DNA from: Kribbella caucasensis
GTDB taxonomy: Bacteria; Actinomycetota; Actinomycetes; Propionibacteriales; Kribbellaceae
Length of the DNA stretch: 64,000 nt
Direction of reading: 5' to 3'
Assembly: GCF_004361855.1 (NCBI RefSeq)
Contig: NZ_SNWQ01000022.1
Coordinates: 62,001 to 126,000 of the forward strand
Position 1 is the first letter of the stretch; each line of letters begins with the position of its first letter. This document shows positions 56,324-64,000 of this stretch, piece after piece. The notes under the pieces were generated by a model. The model was not told the origin of the DNA. It saw nothing but the letters and a program-made list of their open reading frames with translations, and ran no database searches. The position numbers and the translations under genes were made by a program.

Positions 56324-56914
56324 TCAGATGGTGGGGGAGTGGCGGGAGCGGTGGGTGGCGGCTTTTACTCGGCTTTGGCATTGGGGGGAGCAGAAGCGGC
56401 GCTGGTTGTTGCGGGAGGTGTCGACGAAGGTGCGGTCGCAGAGTGGGGCGGCGCAGATGCCGAGGCGGCCGGCCAAGGTGCTGCCGAGGGCTAGGGCGAG
56501 ACCGGCGGCGCAACCGGCGGACCAGCCGTTCGCCAGTGTGTCGTCGGCGCCGTGGAAGTGCAGACTCCAACCGGGTGTGGCGCCGCGATCCAGTTGAGGG
56601 CGGGCGTTGGTGTCCAGGAGCATCCGGTTCACTTCGCGAGCGGCCGCGTCGAGGTCGCCGGCGTGTACGGCTTCGAAGACGATCCGCATCCGCGCTGAGA
56701 ACTCGGCGAGCTGTTTGGCTTCGGCGGAGGTGACCGCTGGGCGCGGGCGGCCGTCGATGCTCAGTGCGTCGGCGACGGCGTCGACCTGGGCCTGGCCGGT
56801 CGGGGCGACGAAGACCGTGCCACCGAGGTGGCCGTCGGTCAGCCGGTTGACCAGTTGGACCGCGGCCGTGAGCACGCTGAAAACGTGACTATCGAATGTC
56901 ACTTGACCAGTCAT
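56324..56914 (-). CDS. CGNR zinc-finger domain regulator
   Basis: A 196-residue protein of the ABATE/CGNR type. The N-terminal domain (FDSHVFSVLTAAVQLVNRLT) is followed by a helical region, and the C-terminal stress-response zinc finger reads CAAPLCDRTFVDTSRNNQRR then FCSPQCQSRVKAATHRSRH. The eponymous CGNR is CQSR here, while the zinc ligands are kept. ATG 56914 has AGGAAGGAA 5 nt upstream. Divergent from an MFS gene, with an inverted repeat between, so it may regulate that transporter. Confidence 0.83.
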   Translation of the reverse strand: MTGQVTFDSHVFSVLTAAVQLVNRLTDGHLGGTVFVAPTGQAQVDAVADALSIDGRPRPAVTSAEAKQLAEFSARMRIVFEAVHAGDLDAAAREVNRMLLDTNARPQLDRGATPGWSLHFHGADDTLANGWSAGCAAGLALALGSTLAGRLGICAAPLCDRTFVDTSRNNQRRFCSPQCQSRVKAATHRSRHSPTI

Positions 56915-56939
56915 GTGATTCCTTCCTAGAGTCAACAGA

Positions 56940-56971
56940 CGTGACTGATCATATCGAGTTTGCTAGTCACG
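56940..56971. promoter_or_regulatory. Inverted repeat CGTGACT / AGTCACG between regulator and transporter
   Basis: CGTGACT (56940-56946) and AGTCACG (56965-56971), 18 bp apart, in the 76-100-bp divergent promoter region. A further AGTCACG-like GATAGTCACGT... complement lies at the regulator start. Candidate operator. Confidence 0.4.
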
Positions 56972-57014
56972 CTCGGGCCGCAGGTGCGGCATGTCGGGCG
57001 GCGGAAGGCGCGGG

Positions 57015-58400
57015 ATGACGGCGGCGGGGTCGGGGTCGGCGGGGCAGGAGTCGCCGTCTGCGGAGGCGGGGTCGGCATCCGTGGGAGCCGGGTCGGCGAG
57101 GTTGCCGGGGTCGGGGGCGGCGGCTGCGGAGGCGGTGTCGGCGAGGTCGGGGTCGGCGTCCGCGGGGTGGAGGTCGCCTTGGCGGGGGTTGTCGGGGGCC
57201 GTTTGGATTTTGGTCGGGGCGCGGGCGGTCAATCGGCTTGGTGCGTTCACGTTGCCGTTTCTGGGGGTGGTGCTGACCGTTGAGCTCGGTGCGAGTCTTG
57301 CGGAGGCCGGGCTGATTCTGGCGGCGTTCGGGGCGGCCACGATTCCGTCGCGGGTCTTCGGGGGGTACCTCGCCGATCGGCTCGGGCGCAAACCCACGAT
57401 CGTCCTCGGGCTGCTCGGGTGTGCGGTGGGGCAGACCTGGATCGCCTTGTCGGGCACGCTTTGGTCGGCGATACCGGCGGTGGTGGTGCTCGGGCTGGCG
57501 TTCGAGATCTACGAGCCGCCGAGTCAGGCGATGATCGCCGATGTCACCGAGCCGGCCGACCGCCCGGCGGCGTACGGGCTGTTGGGGGCGGCGATGGCGG
57601 CGGCCGGGGTCGTGGCCGGGGTGCTGGCTGCTGCGTTGAGCGGCTGGGATCTGCGCTGGCTGTTCGCCATCGATGCCCTCACCTGTCTGACCTGCGCGAC
57701 CCTCGTCGCCTTCGCTCTGCCCGAAGGCCGCCCGGCACGCCACGAGGCGACGCGCCAAGCGGCCCTCGCTCTGCCTGCAGGTCGCCCGGCGCGCCGCGAG
57801 CCGAAGCGCCAAGCGGCGGTATGGCGGGACCGCCGGCTCCTCCTAATGCTCGGCAGCGGCACCGTCTTCGCCACGCTCTACATGCAACTCGTCGCCGGCC
57901 TGCCACTGACCTTCATCGAACGGGACCTCCCGGCCTCGGGCATCGGCATCGTCCTCGCCGTCTCGGCCGTGACGCTGATCCTCGGCCAACGCCTTCTACG
58001 CACCAGCCTCGACGACTTCACCTGCATGGCGATCGGCCACGGACTGCTCGGCGTCGGACTGCTATGCAACGGATTCGCCCAAAATCTGCCTGGATTCATC
58101 GCAGCGGCGGTCGTGTGGAGTCTGGGCGAGTTGCTCCTGATGGGCCGCTACTACACGATCGTCTCCGCGCTCGCGCCCGACCACGCGCACGGGCGCTACC
58201 TGGCGTTCTTCGGCCTCAGCTGGGGCATCGCGACCATCATCGCGCCGTTGGCCACAACCCAGTTCCTCAGTGCAACGGGTCCGACCGGACTCTGGATCAC
58301 CTGCGCCGCGGCCGCCGCCATACTCGCCTCAGCCCAGCCGGCGATCCGTCGCCGCATCAGCGACAAGACGCTCAGCTCTGTGGCTCCAGCCGGATCGTGA
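57015..58400 (+). CDS. MFS transporter
   Basis: A ~461-residue major facilitator with 12 hydrophobic segments: AVWILVGARAVNRLGAFTLP (TM1), FGGYLADRLGRKPTIVLGLL (motif A), and GLAFEIYEPPSQAMIADVTE. A ~60-residue Gly/Ser/Ala-rich N-terminal extension precedes TM1. The central loop carries an internal duplication (LPEGRPARHEATRQAA then LPAGRPARREPKRQAA). ATG 57015, with GGAAGG 8 nt upstream, is preferred over ATG 56991. Its end overlaps the convergent oxidoreductase gene by 29 bp. Substrate unknown. Confidence 0.85.
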   Translation: MTAAGSGSAGQESPSAEAGSASVGAGSARLPGSGAAAAEAVSARSGSASAGWRSPWRGLSGAVWILVGARAVNRLGAFTLPFLGVVLTVELGASLAEAGLILAAFGAATIPSRVFGGYLADRLGRKPTIVLGLLGCAVGQTWIALSGTLWSAIPAVVVLGLAFEIYEPPSQAMIADVTEPADRPAAYGLLGAAMAAAGVVAGVLAAALSGWDLRWLFAIDALTCLTCATLVAFALPEGRPARHEATRQAALALPAGRPARREPKRQAAVWRDRRLLLMLGSGTVFATLYMQLVAGLPLTFIERDLPASGIGIVLAVSAVTLILGQRLLRTSLDDFTCMAIGHGLLGVGLLCNGFAQNLPGFIAAAVVWSLGELLLMGRYYTIVSALAPDHAHGRYLAFFGLSWGIATIIAPLATTQFLSATGPTGLWITCAAAAAILASAQPAIRRRISDKTLSSVAPAGS

Positions 58401-60630
58401 TGCCCTTGGCGACAGGAGTGTTGCTGCCCTTGGCCAGGTCGTCGGCCGACATCAGCACGTTGGTTTCCGGATAGTACGCCGCCGCACAGCCGCGAGCCGT
58501 CGGATACGAGACCAGGCGGAAGCCAACAGCCCGTCGTTCCTCGCCGTTGAACTCGCTCACGATGTCGACAACCTGACCGTCAACCAAGCCGAGATCATCC
58601 AAATCCAAGGGGTTGACGAAGACCACCTCACGAGTCCCGTGCACACCTCGGTAGCGATCCTCCAGACCATAGATCGTGGTGTTGAACTGGTCGTGGCTGC
58701 GCATGGTCTGGAGGAGCAGACGGCCGGATTCGGTCGGCAACCAGGTGAGTTCGTTAGCGCTGAACTGCGCTCGAGCGTCCGACGTACGGAACTCGCGCCG
58801 GTCCCGGGCCGCATGCGCCAGCAGGAAACCACCTTCACCAGAGCGGAGCCGATCCTCGAAGTCCTCGTATCCGTCGCAGACGCGGCCGATCCGCTGCCGG
58901 ACCAGGCTGTAGTCCTCGGCGAAATCCGCCCACGGGATCTCGCCGACGTCCGGCACCAGTACCGTGGCCAGCCCGCAGACGATGCCGACCTCCGACTTCA
59001 GGCCGGCCGCGGGCGGGATCAGGTTCCCTGTCGACAGGTGTACGGCGCCCTGCGAGTCCTCGACCGTCACCGACTGCGGACCGGCCGCGGTGTGGTCGTG
59101 ATCGGTCCGCCCGAGCGTCGGCAGGATCAACGCCTCCCGCCCGGCAACGGTGTGCGACCGGTTCAGCTTCGTCGACACGTGCACGGTCAGATCGCACGAG
59201 CGCAGACCGCGTTCCACCACAGCCGTATCGGGTGTCGCCGCGGCGAAGTTCCCGCCCATCGCGAAGAACACCCGGACCGATCCCTCCCGCAACCGCTGGA
59301 CCGTCGCCGCCGCGTCCAGCCCGTGCTCGCGCGGCGACGTAATGGCGAACTCCGTGTCCAGCCGATCCAGGAACGCGTCCGGCACCTTCTCCCAGATGCC
59401 CATACTGCGGTCGCCCTGTACGTTCGAGTGGCCGCGCACCGGACACGGACCGGCGCCGGGTTTGCCGATGTTCCCCTGTAGTAGCAGGACGTTCACGATC
59501 TCGGTGATCGTGGCAACGGCCTCGCGGTGCTGGGTCAGCCCCATCGCCCAGCAGATCACTGTCGCCTTCGACTTGATGAACCGTTGGGTGAACTCCTCGA
59601 TCTCGGCCCGGGTCAGCCCGGTCGCCAGCTCGACCGCGGCCCAGTCGAGTTCCGCGTTGTGCTTGGCGTACAGCTCGAACCCGCTGGTGTGCTGCTCGAT
59701 GAACGCCTTGTCCACAACGGTTCCGGGCGCGGCCTTCTCGGCCTCGAGCAGAAGGTGGCCGACGGCAAGGAACAGGGCCTGGTCGCCGCCGATCCGGATC
59801 TGCAGGTGCTGATCGGCCAGCGCGGTGCCCTTTCCGATCCAGCCGGACGCGCGTTGCGGGTTCTTGAAGTTGATCAGGCCCGGCTCGGGCAGCGGGTTGA
59901 CCGAGACGATGCCCGCGCCGTTCCGCTTGGCGATCTCCAGGTGGCTGAGCATCCGCGGCGCGTTCGTCCCCGGGTTCTGCCCGACCACGACGATCAACTC
60001 TGCCTGTTCGAGCATCTCGAGCGTGACCGCGCCCTTACCGCTGCCGATCACCCGCGTCAGCGCAGTACCGGATGACTCGTGGCACATGTTCGAGCAGTCG
60101 GGCAGGTTGTTCGTGCCGTACGCGCGGACCATCAGCTGGTAGAGGAACGCGGCCTCGTTGCTGGTCCGGCCGGACGTGTAGAAGACGGCGTCGTCGGGGG
60201 TGTCGAGGCCGCGCAGATGCCGCGCGACCACGTGGAACGCCTCGTCCCAGCCGATCGGTTCGTAGTGGTCGGCGCCGGCCCGGAGCAGCATCGGCTCGGT
60301 GATCCGGCCGAGCTTGCCCAGCTCGTACTCCGGGATCCGCTGCAGGTCGGCGATCGTGTGCTCCGCGAAGAACGACCTCGGCACCCGCTTGCGGGTGGCC
60401 TCCCAGGCGACGGCCTTGGCGCCGTTCTCGCAGAACTCGGCGGCGTGCTTGCGTTTGTGGTCGGGATCGGGCCAGGCGCACGAAGGGCAGTCGAAGCCGC
60501 CGTCCTGGTTCATCTTCAGGAACACCTTGCCGGTCCGCACCGGGCCCATCTCGCGGAAGCCGAACTTGAACGACGAGAGCACGGCCGGAACCCCGGCGGC
60601 CTTCTTCTTCGGCTGTTCGATATCGACCAT
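58372..60630 (-). CDS. FdhF/YdeP-family molybdopterin oxidoreductase
   Basis: A 752-residue protein of the YdeP branch of formate-dehydrogenase-like molybdoenzymes. GGFDCPSCAWPDPDHKRKHA and FCENGAKAVAWEAT carry the N-terminal cysteines, SGRTSNEAAFLYQLMVRAYG and NMCHESSGTALTRVIGSGKG bind the bis-MGD cofactor region, NPGTNAPRML and GNIGKPGAGPCPVRGHSNVQ are further cofactor loops. No selenocysteine. Reaction unknown; in E. coli YdeP is linked with acid resistance. ATG 60630; divergent from the SDR gene; 3' end overlaps the MFS gene. Confidence 0.9.
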   Translation of the reverse strand: MVDIEQPKKKAAGVPAVLSSFKFGFREMGPVRTGKVFLKMNQDGGFDCPSCAWPDPDHKRKHAAEFCENGAKAVAWEATRKRVPRSFFAEHTIADLQRIPEYELGKLGRITEPMLLRAGADHYEPIGWDEAFHVVARHLRGLDTPDDAVFYTSGRTSNEAAFLYQLMVRAYGTNNLPDCSNMCHESSGTALTRVIGSGKGAVTLEMLEQAELIVVVGQNPGTNAPRMLSHLEIAKRNGAGIVSVNPLPEPGLINFKNPQRASGWIGKGTALADQHLQIRIGGDQALFLAVGHLLLEAEKAAPGTVVDKAFIEQHTSGFELYAKHNAELDWAAVELATGLTRAEIEEFTQRFIKSKATVICWAMGLTQHREAVATITEIVNVLLLQGNIGKPGAGPCPVRGHSNVQGDRSMGIWEKVPDAFLDRLDTEFAITSPREHGLDAAATVQRLREGSVRVFFAMGGNFAAATPDTAVVERGLRSCDLTVHVSTKLNRSHTVAGREALILPTLGRTDHDHTAAGPQSVTVEDSQGAVHLSTGNLIPPAAGLKSEVGIVCGLATVLVPDVGEIPWADFAEDYSLVRQRIGRVCDGYEDFEDRLRSGEGGFLLAHAARDRREFRTSDARAQFSANELTWLPTESGRLLLQTMRSHDQFNTTIYGLEDRYRGVHGTREVVFVNPLDLDDLGLVDGQVVDIVSEFNGEERRAVGFRLVSYPTARGCAAAYYPETNVLMSADDLAKGSNTPVAKGITIRLEPQS

Positions 60631-60786
60631 GGTTCAACCATAAATCGTCCTATCAGCCGGGGCAGCTTTGATAGACCACGTCTTGCTACCTCAACGGGCA
60701 GGTGAGACCGCGTCACATGACCGGCTATCGAGCTGTGTGTCACGGTCACATGGTTCGCGGCACGACGGTTTCCTTATCGTCTCCGC

Positions 60787-61515
60787 ATGACCCGAGCATT
60801 GGTCACCGGAGCCGCATCCGGTATCGGCGCCGCCTGCGCCCACCGGCTGGCGGCCGACGGCGTCCACGTGATCGCCGTCGACTTCGACGCCGACGGACTG
60901 CGCGCGGTGGCCCGGGATGGCATCGAACCAGTGCAGGCCGACCTGTCCGACCTGGATCGGCTCGGAGACCTGCCGACCGATGTGGACATCCTGGTGAACA
61001 ACGCCGGTATCCAGCAGGTCGCGCCGATCGAACAGTTCCCACCGGAGCGGTTCGGGTACATCCTGCGGCTCATGCTGGAGTCCCCGTTCCGCCTGATCCG
61101 GCAGACGCTGCCCTACATGTACGGTCGCGGCTGGGGCCGGGTGGTGAACATCAGCTCGGTTCACGGGTTGCGCGCCAGTCCGTTCAAGGCGGCGTACGTC
61201 GCGGCCAAGCACGGGCTGGAAGGGCTCAGCAAGGTGGTCGCCCTGGAGGGTGCGCCGCACGGAGTCACCAGCAACTGCGTCAACCCGGCGTACGTCCGCA
61301 CTCCGCTTGTCACCGCGCAGCTCGCCGACCAGGCGGCCACACACGGCCTGACCGAGTCGGAGGTGCTGGAGAAGGTGATGCTCGAACCGGTCGGGGTGAA
61401 GCGGCTGATCGAACCGGCCGAGGTGGCCGAAGTGGTCGCGCTGCTGTGCGGCCCCACCTCGGCATCGCTCACGGGGAGCTCGTTCGTCCTCGACGGCGGC
61501 TGGACCGCCCACTGA
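60787..61515 (+). CDS. Short-chain dehydrogenase, probable 3-hydroxybutyrate dehydrogenase
   Basis: A 242-residue SDR. The Rossmann motif TGAASGIGAA, NNAG (in DILVNNAGIQQV), catalytic Ser in VVNISSVHGLRAS, Y-x-x-x-K in AAYVAAKHGLEGLS and LDGGWTAH at the C-terminus agree with BDH1-type NAD-dependent 3-hydroxybutyrate dehydrogenases (IQQVAPIEQFP is typical). ATG 60787. It is 14 bp upstream of an MHS-family transporter, suggesting uptake and oxidation of a small hydroxy acid. Confidence 0.85.
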   Translation: MTRALVTGAASGIGAACAHRLAADGVHVIAVDFDADGLRAVARDGIEPVQADLSDLDRLGDLPTDVDILVNNAGIQQVAPIEQFPPERFGYILRLMLESPFRLIRQTLPYMYGRGWGRVVNISSVHGLRASPFKAAYVAAKHGLEGLSKVVALEGAPHGVTSNCVNPAYVRTPLVTAQLADQAATHGLTESEVLEKVMLEPVGVKRLIEPAEVAEVVALLCGPTSASLTGSSFVLDGGWTAH

Positions 61516-61529
61516 CCGCAAGGAGCCAT

Positions 61530-62834
61530 GTGACCACCTCAACCGACACCGCCCGGACCAAGACCCCGATCGCCCGGGTCGTCGGCGCCAGCCTGGTCGG
61601 CACCACCGTCGAGTGGTACGACTTCTTCCTGTACGGCGTCGCCGCGTCAGTCGTCTTCGGGGATCTCTTCTTCCCCAAGGGCGAGCAGCTCACCGGTACG
61701 TTGCTGAGCTTCGCCACCTTCGCCGTCGGGTTCTTCGCCCGGCCGATCGGTGGCGTGGTGTTCGGCCATTTCGGTGACCGGATCGGCCGCAAGAACCTGC
61801 TCGTGCTGTCCCTGCTGATGATGGGGCTGGCCACGTTCGCGATCGGCCTGCTGCCGACGTACGCGCAGGTCGGCGCGCTCGCCCCGATCCTGTTGACCGT
61901 GCTCCGGCTGATCCAGGGGTTCGCCCTCGGCGGTGAGTGGGGCGGTGCGGTACTGATCGTGTCGGAACATGGTGATCCGGCACGGCGTGGGTTCTGGGCG
62001 TCCTGGCCGCAGGCGGGTGCTCCGGCGGGTCAGTTGCTCGCGAACGGCGTACTGGCGGGGCTCGCGGCCTTCCAGAGTGAGGCCGCCTTCGACTCGTGGG
62101 GCTGGCGGATCCCGTTCCTGCTGTCCGCCGTACTGGTGTTCGTCGGGCTGTGGGTGCGGCTGCGGATCGAGGAGTCGCCCGTGTTCCGTCAGGCTCGGGA
62201 GAAGCAGCAGCCGACCGATCGGATGCCTTTCGTCGAGGTGATCACGCAGTACCCGCGCGAGGTGCTGACCGCGATGGGCGCACGGATGGCGGAGAACGTC
62301 AGCTACTACATCTTCACGATCGTCATCGCGACGTACGCCAAGGAGCAGCTGGGCCTGGGCAAGTCGTTTGCGCTGAACGCCGTGCTCATCGCCGCGGCCG
62401 TGCACTTCTGCGCGATCCCGCTGTGGGGTGCCCTGTCCGACCGGGTCGGCCGGCGGCCCGTGTACCTGTTCGGCGCGGCCGGAGTCGGGATCTGGGCGTT
62501 CGTGTTCATCGCTTTTATCAACACGAAGAACTTCGCGCTGGCGACCCTGGCCGTGACGATCGGACTGGTCCTGCACGGTGCGATGTATGGGCCGCAGGCA
62601 TCGTTCTTCACCGAGTTGTTCGGCACCCGGGTCCGGTACTCCGGGGTCTCGGTCGGCTACCAGTTGGCCTCGATCCTGGCCGGCGGTCTCGCGCCGTTCA
62701 TCGCGGTCGCGTTGCTGAAGGCGTACGACTCCGGGTACGCCATCGCGATCTACGTCGCGGCCTGCTCGCTGATCTCGTTGATCGCGGTCACGTCGTACGG
62801 CGAAACCCACAAACGCGACCTCACCGCCGTCTGA
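61530..62834 (+). CDS. MHS-family MFS transporter
   Basis: A 434-residue metabolite:H+ symporter. GTTVEWYDFFLYGVAASVVF at TM1, FGHFGDRIGRKNLLVLSLLM (motif A), RLIQGFALGGEWGGAVLIVS and GWRIPFLLSAVLVFVGLWVR are classic MHS (ShiA/ProP/KgtP-like) features. GTG 61530 follows AAGGAG by 5 nt; note the ATG-TGA overlapping just before it. With the SDR gene it forms a two-gene operon, probably for hydroxybutyrate or a similar acid. Ends at a strong hairpin. Confidence 0.9.
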   Translation: MTTSTDTARTKTPIARVVGASLVGTTVEWYDFFLYGVAASVVFGDLFFPKGEQLTGTLLSFATFAVGFFARPIGGVVFGHFGDRIGRKNLLVLSLLMMGLATFAIGLLPTYAQVGALAPILLTVLRLIQGFALGGEWGGAVLIVSEHGDPARRGFWASWPQAGAPAGQLLANGVLAGLAAFQSEAAFDSWGWRIPFLLSAVLVFVGLWVRLRIEESPVFRQAREKQQPTDRMPFVEVITQYPREVLTAMGARMAENVSYYIFTIVIATYAKEQLGLGKSFALNAVLIAAAVHFCAIPLWGALSDRVGRRPVYLFGAAGVGIWAFVFIAFINTKNFALATLAVTIGLVLHGAMYGPQASFFTELFGTRVRYSGVSVGYQLASILAGGLAPFIAVALLKAYDSGYAIAIYVAACSLISLIAVTSYGETHKRDLTAV

Positions 62835-62849
62835 GGTTGTCGTCGGGGG

Positions 62850-62899
62850 CTTGCGTCCGAAGAACCGAGCGCCATAGGCCACGATTCTTCGGACGCAAG
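62850..62899 (+). terminator. 15-bp-stem hairpin after the MHS transporter
   Basis: CTTGCGTCCGAAGAA (62850-62864) and TTCTTCGGACGCAAG (62885-62899) are perfect inverse complements around a 20-nt loop, 16 bp after the stop codon. Immediately after, GGACGCAAGGGCGTGGGAGG is repeated exactly in tandem (62891-62910, 62911-62930), so the right arm has a partial direct copy. Confidence 0.6.
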
Positions 62900-62938
62900 G
62901 GCGTGGGAGGGACGCAAGGGCGTGGGAGGGTGGTGAAT

Positions 62939-64000
62939 GTGAAGGAACTGCTGCGGTTGCTGGCGGAGGATGCGCCGGGGAGTGAGCTGGCACGGGCCGC
63001 CGGGGACGACTCGGTGGCCCGTGACCTCGCGCTGCGGATCCGGGCGGGCATGGACGCCAGCAAGAAGCGCGAGGCCGAGCTGTCCGCCCTGGTGGACGTC
63101 GCCCGCGAACTGGCCTCCGCGCGCGACCCGGGCAGCGTCCTGGACACGATCGTCCACCGCGCACGCACACTGATCGGCACCGACGTCTCCTACCTCACCC
63201 TGTACGACGCGGCGCGGGGCGACACGTACATGCGGGCAACGGATGGATCCGTGTCGGCCGCGTTCCAGCAGTTGCGCCTCCCGTTGGGCGCGGGACTCGG
63301 TGGACTGGTCGCTGAGACGTACAAGCCGTACTGGACCGCCGACTACCCGGGCGATCACCGGTTCCGGCACACGAACCCGATCGACTCGGCAGTGGGCGAG
63401 GAGGGGTTGGTGGCGATCCTCGGTACGCCGCTGATCGTGGACGGCGCGTTCGTCGGGGTGCTGTTCGCGTCCAACCGCACCCGCCGACCGTTCAGCCGGG
63501 AGGAGGTGTCACTGCTCGGTTCGCTGGCCGCGTTGGCTGCGGTGACCATAGTCCAGGTCCGGGCGGCTGCGGAGACCGCGGATGCACTGGAACAGTTGTC
63601 GGTCGCACATGCGGGCGTGGAACACGCGGCGGCCGCGCATGATCGCTTCGCCGACATCGTGTTGTCCGGTGGGGATGTGGACGCCATTGCGGCCGCGCTG
63701 GCAGAGCTGCTGGACGTCTGGGTTGTCCTGGTCGATGCCCTGGGCAATGAGCTGGCCGTGGCCGGCGAGGTCGACAGTGAACTGGCTCGGAAGGCTTCTG
63801 CTGTTGCGGGCGAGTCCGGGCGGTTGGCACGCGTCGGTGACTGCTGGATGGTCGCGGCTACGGCCAAGGGTGAGCGGCTTGGTGCGCTGGTGATCGGTGG
63901 TGTCGACGAGTTGTCCGGAGCCGACCAGCGCATCGTGGAACGTGCCGCGGTGGTGACCGCGTTGGTGCTGTTGTTCCGACGGCAGGCGGCCGAGCAGTCG
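62939..64000 (+). CDS. GAF-domain regulator (PucR/CdaR-like), 3' end outside the window
   Basis: At least 354 codons, open to the right edge. VKELLRLLAEDAPGSELARA begins the protein; ALVDVARELASARDPGSVLD to ARTLIGTDVSYLTLYD and LRLPLGAGLGGLVAETYKPY, then LGTPLIVDGAFVGVLFASNR, form a GAF sensor domain (about 40-200). A coiled segment and a second sensor-like region (LAELLDVWVVLVDALGNELA) follow, as in PucR/CdaR-type activators that end in a helix-turn-helix, here beyond the window. GTG 62939 is chosen, 8 nt after GGGAGGG. It may regulate the SDR-MHS operon upstream. Confidence 0.82.
   Translation, partial: MKELLRLLAEDAPGSELARAAGDDSVARDLALRIRAGMDASKKREAELSALVDVARELASARDPGSVLDTIVHRARTLIGTDVSYLTLYDAARGDTYMRATDGSVSAAFQQLRLPLGAGLGGLVAETYKPYWTADYPGDHRFRHTNPIDSAVGEEGLVAILGTPLIVDGAFVGVLFASNRTRRPFSREEVSLLGSLAALAAVTIVQVRAAAETADALEQLSVAHAGVEHAAAAHDRFADIVLSGGDVDAIAAALAELLDVWVVLVDALGNELAVAGEVDSELARKASAVAGESGRLARVGDCWMVAATAKGERLGALVIGGVDELSGADQRIVERAAVVTALVLLFRRQAAEQS

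Noticed and set aside
1..64000. tRNA and rRNA genes
   Set aside because: None of the spacers shows a cloverleaf-type sequence with TTCGA arms and CCA-like end that I could support by eye; a covariance-model scan would be decisive.

Overview
The window is a high-GC actinobacterial chromosome segment. GTG starts, mycothiol-type redox proteins, WhiB7, DUF3107, a MoeZ fusion, AdnA/AdnB and an IdeR/DmdR-type iron box all point to Actinobacteria. The overall look (gene content, codon use, abundant intergenic palindromes) suggests a Kribbella-like member of the Propionibacteriales; this taxonomic placement is inference, not a database result.

Layout. 1-7.2 kb: a Nudix hydrolase end, a PHP phosphoesterase/MarC/RecB-type nuclease set, an alpha/beta hydrolase pseudogene broken by two small mobile insertions, and a three-gene ABC-2 exporter operon. 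7.2-9.2 kb, minus strand: an orphan RelA/SpoT-fold (toxSAS-like) protein followed by three tandem paralogous ~104-residue proteins. This is the most interesting candidate system here: a toxin with a ladder of immunity proteins. 9.3-13 kb: ECF sigma factor with a membrane-anchored partner, an ArsR-type regulator, a hydrolase. 13.1-36.8 kb and 42.2-53.3 kb: a housekeeping/DNA-repair block whose content recalls the mycobacterial Rv3213c-Rv3195 region. It holds ParA-like ATPase, DEAD RNA helicase, ferritin-like protein, DUF3107, TetR, MoeZ, alkyltransferase-like protein, AdnA, AdnB, NudC, mycoredoxin, UvrD2, WhiB7, an ABC1 kinase and a YgjP-type metallopeptidase. It is interrupted at 37-42.2 kb by two Uma2-type nucleases, an iron-regulated desCD siderophore pair, a frameshifted GPP34 gene and a small lipoprotein. 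53.4-64 kb: MMPL transporter, CGNR-type regulator with MFS transporter, a YdeP-like molybdopterin oxidoreductase, a short-chain dehydrogenase with an MHS transporter, and the start of a GAF-domain regulator.

Intergenic DNA is unusually rich in structure. It contains a MITE with ~80-bp inverted arms, a two-copy hairpin element, a family of hairpins built on CTGTCCGAGGTCCC, a 20-bp tandem repeat array, two further dispersed repeats, a 75-nt three-segment hairpin and a cluster of DnaA-box-like sites. whiB7 carries a complete-looking attenuation leader (short ORF, two hairpins, U-tract). No rRNA, tRNA or CRISPR array was seen.
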